64,000 nt of DNA from contig JAOHSR010000003.1 of the NCBI GenBank assembly GCA_028122735.1, positions 1 through 64,000 on the forward strand. The letters run 5' to 3'. Of the stretch, positions 1-8,701 are shown piece by piece (position 1 is the first letter of the stretch; every line of letters begins with the position of its first letter). Source of the stretch: Flavobacteriales bacterium (GTDB lineage Bacteria; Bacteroidota; Bacteroidia; Flavobacteriales; BACL11). The position numbers and the translations under genes were made by a program. The notes under the pieces are model-generated. The model saw nothing but the letters and a program-made list of their open reading frames with translations, had not been told where the DNA came from and did no database searches.

Positions 1-396
1 TTTAACCATAAAGAAAAAACAAAAGAGTATTTAGAAAGTTTAAATTATAATGTTGCTGATTTTGGATGTTATTCAGAAGATAGTGTAGATTACCCTGATT
101 ACGCTCATCAATTAGCTACTTCTATAAAACAAAATGATTCAAATTTAGGAATACAATTTTGTGGTACTGGAAATGGAATTAATATGTCAGCAAACAAACA
201 TCAAGAAATAAGAGCAGCACTTTGTTGGAACACTCATATTGCTGAACAGGCCCGATTACACAACAATGCTAATGTATTAACAATGCCAGCACGACATTTA
301 AATTGGATTGAAGTTAAAGAAATAATTGATATATTTTTAAAAACTGAATTTGAAGGAGGTAGACATCAAAAAAGAGTAAATAAAATACATTTATAA
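1..396 (+). CDS. rpiB: Ribose-5-phosphate isomerase B (RpiB/LacAB family), 5' truncated by window edge
   Basis: Frame 1 is open from base 1: FNHKEKTKEYLESLNYNVADFGCYSEDSVDYPDYAHQLATSI...GIQFCGTGNGINMSANKHQEIRAALCW; typical RpiB 'CGTGxGxxxxANKxxGIRAA' motif. The ORF track shows only the internal ATG at 184. Confidence 0.93.
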   Translation, partial: FNHKEKTKEYLESLNYNVADFGCYSEDSVDYPDYAHQLATSIKQNDSNLGIQFCGTGNGINMSANKHQEIRAALCWNTHIAEQARLHNNANVLTMPARHLNWIEVKEIIDIFLKTEFEGGRHQKRVNKIHL

Positions 397-402
397 ATAG
401 CT

Positions 403-1431
403 TTGAAAAAATATTTAATTTTAATACTATTAATACCTTTTTTTTCTAGTTCACAAGTAAATTTAAGTTATGCTGAATCCATAAATAATAAGGACCTATA
501 TAAACATATAGAAGTTTTATCATCGGATTCTTTAGAAGGGAGAGAAACTGGTAAGCCAGGCCAAAAAATGGCTGCTGGATATATTGCAAATCAATTTAGA
601 AAAATAGGTATACCCCCTTACAAAAGAAAATCATATTATCAAAAATTTAAAGTTAAATCTGAAAGACATATATGTAAATGTGATGATTGTGATTTAGCTT
701 TTTTTAAGAGAATATTTAAGAGCAATCAAACTATTAGAGGTGAAAATGTACTTGGTTATATTGAAGGAAGTGATTTAAAAGATGAATTGTTAATTATAAC
801 TGCTCACTATGATCATTTAGGAAAACACGACAGTTTAATATTTAACGGAGCAGATGATGATGCATCTGGAGTATCTGCTGCTCTTGAAATTGCAGAAGCC
901 TTTATGTTAGCTAAAAAAGCGGGTCATGGTCCTAGAAGGAGTATTTTAATTATGCCAGTATCTGGTGAAGAAAAGGGTTTATTAGGAAGTAGATATTACA
1001 CAGATAATCCAATATATCCTCTTGAAAATACTGTTGCAAATTTAAATATAGATATGATTGGAAGACTAGATGATTGGCATGACAACGGAAACTATGTTTA
1101 TTTAATAGGATCTGATAGATTAAGTTATGATTTACACAATCTTAATGAAAAAATTAATGATGACTATATAAGAATAGATCTTGACTATAGATTTAATGAC
1201 AAAGATGATCCAAATAGATATTACTACAGGTCAGACCATTATAATTTTGCAAAAAATAATATTCCAGTAATATTTTATTTTAATGGAGTACATGAGGATT
1301 ACCACAAGCCAAGTGATACTATTGAAAAAATAGACTTTGATAAAATAAATACTATAACAAGATTAATCTTTCTTACTGCTTGGGAAATAGCAAATAGAGA
1401 TGAGAGAATAAAATTACGTGATGATTTATAA
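403..1431 (+). CDS. M28 family zinc aminopeptidase-like, secreted
   Basis: TTG start, signal peptide; AHYDHLG...NGADDDASGV...SGEEKGLLGS...NIDMIGR...SDHYNF metal-binding motifs of M28 peptidases. Confidence 0.9.
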   Translation: MKKYLILILLIPFFSSSQVNLSYAESINNKDLYKHIEVLSSDSLEGRETGKPGQKMAAGYIANQFRKIGIPPYKRKSYYQKFKVKSERHICKCDDCDLAFFKRIFKSNQTIRGENVLGYIEGSDLKDELLIITAHYDHLGKHDSLIFNGADDDASGVSAALEIAEAFMLAKKAGHGPRRSILIMPVSGEEKGLLGSRYYTDNPIYPLENTVANLNIDMIGRLDDWHDNGNYVYLIGSDRLSYDLHNLNEKINDDYIRIDLDYRFNDKDDPNRYYYRSDHYNFAKNNIPVIFYFNGVHEDYHKPSDTIEKIDFDKINTITRLIFLTAWEIANRDERIKLRDDL

Positions 1432-2106
1432 CTTATCGTAAGTATATAAATAAGCAGGTTTGTGTGCGACGCCTTCTTGTTTTTCTTTGGTCTTTTTAAT
1501 TACCTTAATTTTTGATATATTTTTTCTAAAGTTTCTTTTATCTAATTTTTCATCCAGCAGTATTTCGTAAATATACTGTAGTTGAGATAAAGTAAATTTT
1601 GAAGGCAACAAGTTTGAAATTATTTTATGATCAAGTTGAGTTCTAAGATATCTTAAGCCACTTTTTATTATTTCATTATGATCAAAAGCAAGATTCTTAG
1701 GAACATCATCTAAACCCACCCATTCAGCATCTAGAGCAAAAGAAGATGCTTGAGGTAAATAATCTTCCATCTTTACTAAAGAAAGGTAGCCAACTGTTAC
1801 AACACGTTCATTAGGATTTTTTCTATATAATGTCAACCAGGATTGGTCTTTTTTATCTTTGGTTCTTAAAGGATCCCCAAATGCACGAAATTGTTTAAGA
1901 AAAAGATTATCTAAAGAAGTTAAGCTTTTTAGAATTCTTTTAGCTCCACAAAGTAAATCTTCTTCAACTCCAAGTAAATCACCTGGAACAGCATATTGTA
2001 CATCTCCTTTTTTATTAATTACTTTTTTAATAAGTAATATTTTTAGTTTTTGATCATCATCAAAACCAAGAATTACACAATCAACAGATAAATTTATTAT
2101 GGACAT
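1426..2106 (-). CDS. Nudix-fold transcriptional regulator (NrtR/AraR-like): N-terminal Nudix domain with degenerate Nudix box plus C-terminal winged helix
   Basis: MSIINLSVDCVILGFDDDQKLKILLIKK...; C-terminal FTLSQLQYIYEILLDEKLDKRNFRKNISK is typical of NrtR-like wHTH; the REXXEE catalytic core is absent. Confidence 0.82.
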   Translation of the reverse strand: MSIINLSVDCVILGFDDDQKLKILLIKKVINKKGDVQYAVPGDLLGVEEDLLCGAKRILKSLTSLDNLFLKQFRAFGDPLRTKDKKDQSWLTLYRKNPNERVVTVGYLSLVKMEDYLPQASSFALDAEWVGLDDVPKNLAFDHNEIIKSGLRYLRTQLDHKIISNLLPSKFTLSQLQYIYEILLDEKLDKRNFRKNISKIKVIKKTKEKQEGVAHKPAYLYTYDKL

Positions 2107-2122
2107 AATTTTTTATTTTTTA

Positions 2123-3396
2123 TTATTTAACATAGAAAGGAATGTTTGCTGTTGCAACATTATTATAATCATCATAGACATAAACATAAAATCTGTAGGC
2201 GCCAGATCTAGAAGGGGCTTTTATTTTTATTAATTCATCAGATTCTGAAACAATATCATAGGGCAATGCATCCATTTTTACTTCAAAATCTCCCCCTGCT
2301 TTTTATCGTTATTTTCTTTTTGAAGCTCATATTTAAAAGTAAGCTTATCATTTTCTGGATCACTAACATCAATAGTAAATAAGCACTCCTTTCTTTTATT
2401 AACTCTTATGCTTTGATATTTTGTTTGCTCATTTAACAAAAAGGAATTTAATAAAGGAGCTTTATTTTTATTTGGGTTTTTTGCCCAATATGAATTTAAA
2501 ACATCTACACTTTCTGTTCCTTTACCGTCTTCAGTAAAAATACCATACCAAGTTGGGGTTTGCTCTTGTTTATGCCCCCATAGAAAACAATAACTTCCCA
2601 GGCATTGTTTAGAATCTTTTTGAATGTGAACATAACTATCTTTTCTCATTTTAGCTTTTTGAGAACTATTTGCCTCTACAGAAACTCCCCAAGAAGTTAA
2701 GGGAGACTCCCAATGCCCATACGGCCCCCATTCTGTAACCATATATGGTTTTTTCCAACCAAACTTTCTAATTTGATCAGCTAAAGGCCCAATCCCCCCA
2801 TAGGTGTTTATTCCTAAAATATCAATGCTTGGACAGAATTCTTTAATCATATTAACTTCTGCAACATCAATTCCTGCTGTAACTGTCATGGTTGGGTGGT
2901 TTGGATCAAGTTTTTTTATCATTGCTGCAATATCTTCAACAGCCTGCCAAACTTTAAAATTTGTATAAAAAAGATCAACCTCATTACCAACAGCCCACAT
3001 TAAAAGAGCGGGATGGTCTTTAAGCTCTAAGATAGCATTTTCAAAACCTTTCAATTGTGCTTTAATAGCGTATTCATCATTGTAATCAAATCCATGTCTT
3101 TCATGATTTACCCAGAGACCCATACAGACAGTAATACCTAATTTGTGAGCGCTATCTAAAACAGCCAAGCCATTTCCCGTTGCCCAGGTTCTAATGGAGT
3201 TTCCACCAACATCAGCAAGCTCTTTTAAATGCGTATCTCCTCCAGCGCCAAGAACATAGTAAGGCTGTCCGTTTCTTAAAAGCTGAAACCCATCATTAGT
3301 TTTAACAACCTCGGTTTTTTCATAAATACCTTGAGAGTATAAGCCACAAAAAGTTAGCGTAAAAAGTATAAAAAGAAATGTTTTTAAATGATTCAT
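2123..3396 (-). CDS. Secreted clan GH-A (GH2/GH5-like TIM barrel) glycosidase; apparent -1 frameshift near 2299 separates the C-terminal end
   Basis: ORF 2278..3396 has WAVGNEVD (acid/base) and VTEWGPYG (nucleophile) motifs. Reading continues in another frame from about 2299 to 2123 as GGDFEVKMDALPYDIVSESDELIKIKAPSRSGAYRFYVYVYDDYNNVATANIPFYVK*. Confidence 0.75.
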
Positions 3397-4742
3397 TATT
3401 TTACAACTTCTATTTTTTCTGTGTGTATTACTCCGTTAACATTAGACTTTAGCAGATAGACTCCAGGAGCTAATTTTTTATTAAATGTATAAGAGTGCTT
3501 GCTAGCTCCAAGTGTTTCATCTACTAAAACAGCAATCACTTTTCCGTGCATGTCTATGACTTCAATATTAATCCTTGAGGCTTTATTTAAGCTAAAACTT
3601 ATAGTTGATTGATTTGAAATAGGATTAGGAAAAACTGTCAGATTAAAATTTGAAGAAAGGTCATTAATAGAAACAGGAGCGGCAGATAGTCCAATGTCAT
3701 CAATATAATAAGTATCCCAATTTACCATCCCCGGGTCAAAAAGAAATACAACCCTGTCTACATTACCAACAGAGCTTAAATCAAAGTTAAGTTGTTGCCA
3801 GCTGTTGTTTTGCCAAATATTTTGAGTGAAGCCAACAACCTCTGTGCCATTATTTTGAAAAGATGTATATAAAGAAGTAGGAGGTCCATAAACCTTCATG
3901 TTAAAAAACGGAAATTGGGCAAAATCAAAATCTCCACTTAAAGGGTATGCAATAAAAATATCCTCCCCATTAGCATCGGGATTTCTAGTATATTCTCCAC
4001 AATACTTACTGGTATTAATAGAGTTGGTTTCTGGATTATAAGCATGATTTAGCCAACCGCTCATATAGTCGTAATCGGCACATGCAGTAGCAGAAGGACA
4101 CATTCCTAGATTCCAACTACAGTCCCAATCCGCTAAATCGCTTTGAGGGTTGTTTGTTACACCATTACATTGATTACTAAGTTCTGGCCCGTATAAATTA
4201 TCAAAATAGTAAGTGTCGTCTGTATTTGTTCCTGAATTAAAAAGAAGGATAACAGAGGTAAGCCCAACACTAGACATTCCCGGATCTGGTTGAGAGTCAA
4301 AGGTTAGGTTTATTGTTTCCCACTCATTAGTTGTTGTAGTTTGACCCAAATAAATACTATGTCTTCCTGTTGGGTAGTTTGTTGGTCCTGCAAGTGAAGA
4401 ATCTTCCAGAGTAATCTGAATAGGTATTCCAGGAGCAGGACTATAAACATCCACACTCATTGTTTTTGCCTCACTTACATAATCACTCACATCTTCTATA
4501 GGTCCGTTTCCAACTATAACCAATACATCATATAGCTCACCGGGATTTCTTACATACTGAGCACAAGTAGGGGAATTGTTAATGGGGCTTGAAATATCAG
4601 GATTAGCATATCTTGTGGTCATACCCCCGTGCGTAAATTCATAATAGCCCAGTCTGTTTTGTTCAAAATCATCCCACAAAACCTGCGAAGACAAGAATAG
4701 TGGAGTAGTTATCAGAAAAAATAAAGTAAAAATGTTTTTCAT
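3396..4742 (-). CDS. T9SS type A sorted protein with tandem carbohydrate-binding-like beta-sandwich domains
   Basis: Signal peptide; two repeats ending in DDTYYFDNLYGPEL / WDTYYIDDIGLS; C-terminal FPNPISNQSTISF...GVYLLKSNVNGVIHTEKIEVVK. Confidence 0.75.
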   Translation of the reverse strand: MKNIFTLFFLITTPLFLSSQVLWDDFEQNRLGYYEFTHGGMTTRYANPDISSPINNSPTCAQYVRNPGELYDVLVIVGNGPIEDVSDYVSEAKTMSVDVYSPAPGIPIQITLEDSSLAGPTNYPTGRHSIYLGQTTTTNEWETINLTFDSQPDPGMSSVGLTSVILLFNSGTNTDDTYYFDNLYGPELSNQCNGVTNNPQSDLADWDCSWNLGMCPSATACADYDYMSGWLNHAYNPETNSINTSKYCGEYTRNPDANGEDIFIAYPLSGDFDFAQFPFFNMKVYGPPTSLYTSFQNNGTEVVGFTQNIWQNNSWQQLNFDLSSVGNVDRVVFLFDPGMVNWDTYYIDDIGLSAAPVSINDLSSNFNLTVFPNPISNQSTISFSLNKASRINIEVIDMHGKVIAVLVDETLGASKHSYTFNKKLAPGVYLLKSNVNGVIHTEKIEVVK

Positions 4743-4747
4743 GGTTT

Positions 4748-5989
4748 TTAGTTTTTAGTTAGTTGAATATTATCTATTGACAAATCGGTATCATAAGCAA
4801 ATTTAAAATGGATTTGTTTAATTTTTGTAAGATCTATTTTTGATTTTCTTATTGGAAATTTATAAAGCGGGATTGATACACTTTTCCATTCAGAATTGCT
4901 TGAAGAATTTTTGACATAAGTGTAAGAAAGTTTTTTACCGCTATAATCTTCCAATGAAATTACAAAAGGCTTAAAAATATTTTCTTTAATGTCAAACTGC
5001 AGGCTAAAATCTTTTACGGATTTGCTAATATCTGTATAAAGCCAATTGTTCCAGCTTATACCAAAATCTAGCCAATCGCATTTTGTAGAGTCGGTTTTGA
5101 CAGAAATAAAATTATTGTCTTTTTTTGTTTTTAAAGAAAAGTTATTGCAGTGCCCTGACTCAATTCCCCAAGTGCCGTCTAAAGAGTTTGAAAAAACAGG
5201 TATTGGAGAAATAGAATCATAGACAGTAAGGTTTTCTTCAAGGCGTTTGTAGGGGTGATTGTATTTGATAATTTGTATGTTGTCTAAATATACATCAGTT
5301 GCGTCGTAACACTGTAGCAAAAGTTGCTTAACATTTGTAAGATCAATTTTATTCTTAATATAAGAAAATGTTTGAAGGGGAACCACAACTCTTGTCCAGG
5401 ACTGATCAATTTTTCCTCCTTCAATACCTAAGTAGCTAGCAGTAGCATAGCACTGATTTTCTGAATAGTCTTCCAAAATAAAAACAATAGGAAGCCTAGT
5501 TATAGATCCTTTTTCAACCCTGACCATAAGCTCTATGGCTGATTTTTCCATTATGCCGCTCATATCTTTTCCTTGCCAGCCATCCCAGCCAATACCCATT
5601 CCAATCCACTCACATGCAGGATTCTTATCTGTTTTTAGGTGAATGGAGTTTTTTGGAGTTCTTTTTCTGCTTTTCACTTTAACAGTGGGTAAATTATATT
5701 TTCTATCTACCTTTTCAAATGAGGTGTCAGCTAAATTTTTTTGCTTTGGGTTTTTAACTAAAGAATAGTCAACACTTGCATCATATGCTGAGAAGCTAAA
5801 AGGGTTGCAGAACCCTTCCTTTCCTTTCATACCCCAAACCTCATCACTACCACCAGTGGTAAATATTTCAGTTGAAGTAAAGCCGTCAATACCCTCGGTG
5901 TTTTCTATCTCCATATCATAAAGAGTAAGTAAATCTAGGTTTTTACACGAGCTGAAAATTAAACAGAAAAGGATGAGAATTCTAAACAT
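4748..5989 (-). CDS. Lipoprotein with two tandem CBM-like/CIA30-like domains
   Basis: Lipobox FSSCKN; duplicated pattern CEWIGMGIGWDGW...DVYLDNIQIIKYN and CDWLDFGISWNNW...DLSIDNIQLTKN. Confidence 0.7.
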   Translation of the reverse strand: MFRILILFCLIFSSCKNLDLLTLYDMEIENTEGIDGFTSTEIFTTGGSDEVWGMKGKEGFCNPFSFSAYDASVDYSLVKNPKQKNLADTSFEKVDRKYNLPTVKVKSRKRTPKNSIHLKTDKNPACEWIGMGIGWDGWQGKDMSGIMEKSAIELMVRVEKGSITRLPIVFILEDYSENQCYATASYLGIEGGKIDQSWTRVVVPLQTFSYIKNKIDLTNVKQLLLQCYDATDVYLDNIQIIKYNHPYKRLEENLTVYDSISPIPVFSNSLDGTWGIESGHCNNFSLKTKKDNNFISVKTDSTKCDWLDFGISWNNWLYTDISKSVKDFSLQFDIKENIFKPFVISLEDYSGKKLSYTYVKNSSSNSEWKSVSIPLYKFPIRKSKIDLTKIKQIHFKFAYDTDLSIDNIQLTKN

Positions 5990-5992
5990 TTG

Positions 5993-6985
5993 TTATTGAT
6001 TTAGTATTGGACTGCCTTCGCTCCAAACAATATAATCTACATCTGCCTTGGCAAAGCCAGATGCTGGATTTGCTAACAATAAGGTTCTGAACTTCAAAAT
6101 TTTATTTGGTTCCCTTATAGCATTCCCCCCACTATTCCAAGCTAGAATTAGGTCGCTATATTTTACAGAATACATTTTCCATCCATTCCAGTTAACATCA
6201 AACTCAACCTCTAAACGATCTTCTGTGTTTTGGTCGTAATACCCATCTTGATTTTCATCTTCGTAAAACTCTAGCTTAAATAAGGAGTTAGCCTCATTTG
6301 TTGGTGAGAGCGTGCTATCTCCTTTAATCATCATGTTAAAGTATACATTATCAGGGTTAGCGTTAAGGGTTCCTTGTTGAAGCCAATGGCTGGCAGGATA
6401 ATCTATATATCCGATTAACCAATCCCAGTCACAAGTTCCTTCTTGAACAAGAAATCGATCGGACTGACCTGCATCTCCAGTCTCAATTTTTTTAAGACAA
6501 GTGGATTGAAAAAAGTTTGTGAAATTTGGATTAAACCCGTTTTCAAAATCACTTACAACAAGCTCGCTACCATTACCATAATTTTTGGCTCCATTAATTA
6601 CAAAAGAATTAGAGATTGTATCTGAATGCATAGGAAAAGTTAGTAGAACAGAGCAATTTTCTTCTTTGAAAAAAGGAAGCAGAGAAACCTCACCTCTCCA
6701 AAGACTATTGGTAGCGTTAATTTCATTTGATTTTCCAATGATAATTTTTTCAGCACCAGAAGAAAGTCCAGTTATTGAGATTTTCCAGTCTACAATTTTA
6801 GAAAACTTAGCTGTAAAATAAGCGGACTCACTTGTAAAGCTTGCCGAATCCCCAACAATCATAAAGTTTTCAATAATATTTAGCTCTCCAAAGAGGTCGT
6901 TTAAATTCGGCCCCTCTATCCCGTCTTTCTCACAGGAAATAAATAAGGCAGCTAGTAAAAGAAATAAATAGGTTAGTTTTTTCAT
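5993..6985 (-). CDS. Lipoprotein, putative surface glycan-binding protein
   Basis: Lipobox ALFISCEKDG; acidic DENQDGYYDQ motif; position within glycan operon. Confidence 0.6.
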   Translation of the reverse strand: MKKLTYLFLLLAALFISCEKDGIEGPNLNDLFGELNIIENFMIVGDSASFTSESAYFTAKFSKIVDWKISITGLSSGAEKIIIGKSNEINATNSLWRGEVSLLPFFKEENCSVLLTFPMHSDTISNSFVINGAKNYGNGSELVVSDFENGFNPNFTNFFQSTCLKKIETGDAGQSDRFLVQEGTCDWDWLIGYIDYPASHWLQQGTLNANPDNVYFNMMIKGDSTLSPTNEANSLFKLEFYEDENQDGYYDQNTEDRLEVEFDVNWNGWKMYSVKYSDLILAWNSGGNAIREPNKILKFRTLLLANPASGFAKADVDYIVWSEGSPILNQ

Positions 6986-6988
6986 TTT

Positions 6989-8701
6989 TTATAAATTCAT
7001 ATTAAACATAAAGTAAATTCTAGAAAGCGAAAGTTGGCTTATTTCGCTTGTTTTGTCGTCAATATCTATTTTGTTTGTTTGTAGGCTAAAATAAATATCA
7101 TTAGTAAAATTATACTGCAGGCCAAGCATCAAAATATCTTCTTTAGAATCAAAATCTAAAAGTTCATAACCAACAACCTGATCGTATTCATCTCTTTGTG
7201 ATCCAACCTCATTACCCTTACCGGTAAAAGATTTAAGCCCTCCAATAATTTTTAAGTTTTTAAACAGCTCATAGCTTAGGCCCGCGCTTAACATCATGGA
7301 ATTAAAAGAAATTGCTTCAAGATCAGAACCTCCTCTTTCAACATTTTCGTTGCTAACAGAAGCCTCAAATACTGTTTTGTTTTTTAGCGGACTTAGTTTG
7401 TCAAGATGAGCAGTTAGCATAAGCCCAGAAGAGAGCAGGGCTCTTTTTTCTGTCGTTCCCTGACCAATAAGCTCTTTGTAATAGGCTGCTTCAGTCGAAA
7501 CTAAAACAGAGTTGTCTTTATTTTTGTACTCAAAAGAAAAACTAGGACCTACTCTGTTTGGAGTGGCCTCTCCATATGGAGTTACAGCGGTATATAACGT
7601 GTTGTAGTGCATTAATGAGGTTGAAAGACGATTATTGTAAACGTTAGGGTCTGTTGTTATGTCCATCATGCTTACAGGTCTTAAGAGGGTGTTATTAGTA
7701 TAATAAGCATATGATGATGGCGCAGAGATGTAGTTGACTCTTCTGCTTTGCGCCCCGGCGCTTCTAAAGTCAGGATCTACATAGCTAAACCCAATAGAAG
7801 TCATTATTCTTTTGTTTGTGGCTTTTAAATGCCCCTTAAAAAATCCTCCACTGACCTCGTATATGGTCGACTCATTTTTTTCCTGCCATCCCCTTGTTGA
7901 CCCTCCCAGATCAAGGCTCAGCTTGTAGTTTAAATTGTTAATTTTTTTAACATACTCAAGTTGTAGATTAGTAACGGGATTGTAGTATGTTGCCGTGTCA
8001 AGACTTGAGCTTTGAACCTCAAAAGAATTTACATGGTTTATCGCCACAGAAAGATTGTTTTCAAGCTTAATCAATGATGTCCCCCCCAGCATTAACAATT
8101 CTGGCTCTCCAAGCCACTCCACACCCCTTACTCGGCTTGCAAAAAAGTCTGCTTCAACAGACTTAATGGCGTTATAAAAAGTATATGAAAAGTTAGACTG
8201 TAATCCCTGCATTCTCCAATAATCATCAAGATAGAAGTTTTCATACTCAATAAGGTCGCGGTACGCCTGAAACACACCAGGCTCATTTTTTGAAAGTTCC
8301 TGTTCAAAATTATTAAGCGTAAAGGCAGTTTGTTTTAAAAACATATCCCCAAGATTAAAGCTTATTCTGTCATTTAGAATTCCTTTAACAGAGAGTCTTC
8401 TTAAATCTACATATGCCCCTGAGCCCCACATATAGCCAAAATCATTTTTTATTCTAATTTCAGAGAAAATTTCTATTTGATTATTTGGTGTGAAGTGCAT
8501 TCCCAGGTCTATAGCAGTATACCCCTCTCCCTCGCTTCTTGTGGATGTGGTGTCAATATCTTTTAAATCTCCCGAAAGAGCATCTCTGTAAAACATTGCT
8601 CTTGAGTTTCCATCATACCAAACCTTTTGCGCAATTTGTCCAGAACTTAGTAGTGGTGTTAGAATTAAAAAGAAGATGAGGTTTTTTATAAATTTTATCA
8701 T
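6989..8701 (-). CDS. Outer-membrane beta-barrel protein
   Basis: Signal peptide ending SSGQ; alternating amphipathic strands throughout; C-terminal aromatic strand SLSRIYFMFNMNL. Confidence 0.65.
   Translation of the reverse strand: MIKFIKNLIFFLILTPLLSSGQIAQKVWYDGNSRAMFYRDALSGDLKDIDTTSTRSEGEGYTAIDLGMHFTPNNQIEIFSEIRIKNDFGYMWGSGAYVDLRRLSVKGILNDRISFNLGDMFLKQTAFTLNNFEQELSKNEPGVFQAYRDLIEYENFYLDDYWRMQGLQSNFSYTFYNAIKSVEADFFASRVRGVEWLGEPELLMLGGTSLIKLENNLSVAINHVNSFEVQSSSLDTATYYNPVTNLQLEYVKKINNLNYKLSLDLGGSTRGWQEKNESTIYEVSGGFFKGHLKATNKRIMTSIGFSYVDPDFRSAGAQSRRVNYISAPSSYAYYTNNTLLRPVSMMDITTDPNVYNNRLSTSLMHYNTLYTAVTPYGEATPNRVGPSFSFEYKNKDNSVLVSTEAAYYKELIGQGTTEKRALLSSGLMLTAHLDKLSPLKNKTVFEASVSNENVERGGSDLEAISFNSMMLSAGLSYELFKNLKIIGGLKSFTGKGNEVGSQRDEYDQVVGYELLDFDSKEDILMLGLQYNFTNDIYFSLQTNKIDIDDKTSEISQLSLSRIYFMFNMNL

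Noticed and set aside
1859-2053. Plus-strand 64-aa ORF opposite the Nudix regulator
   Set aside because: Fully antisense to a convincing regulator; no domain features.
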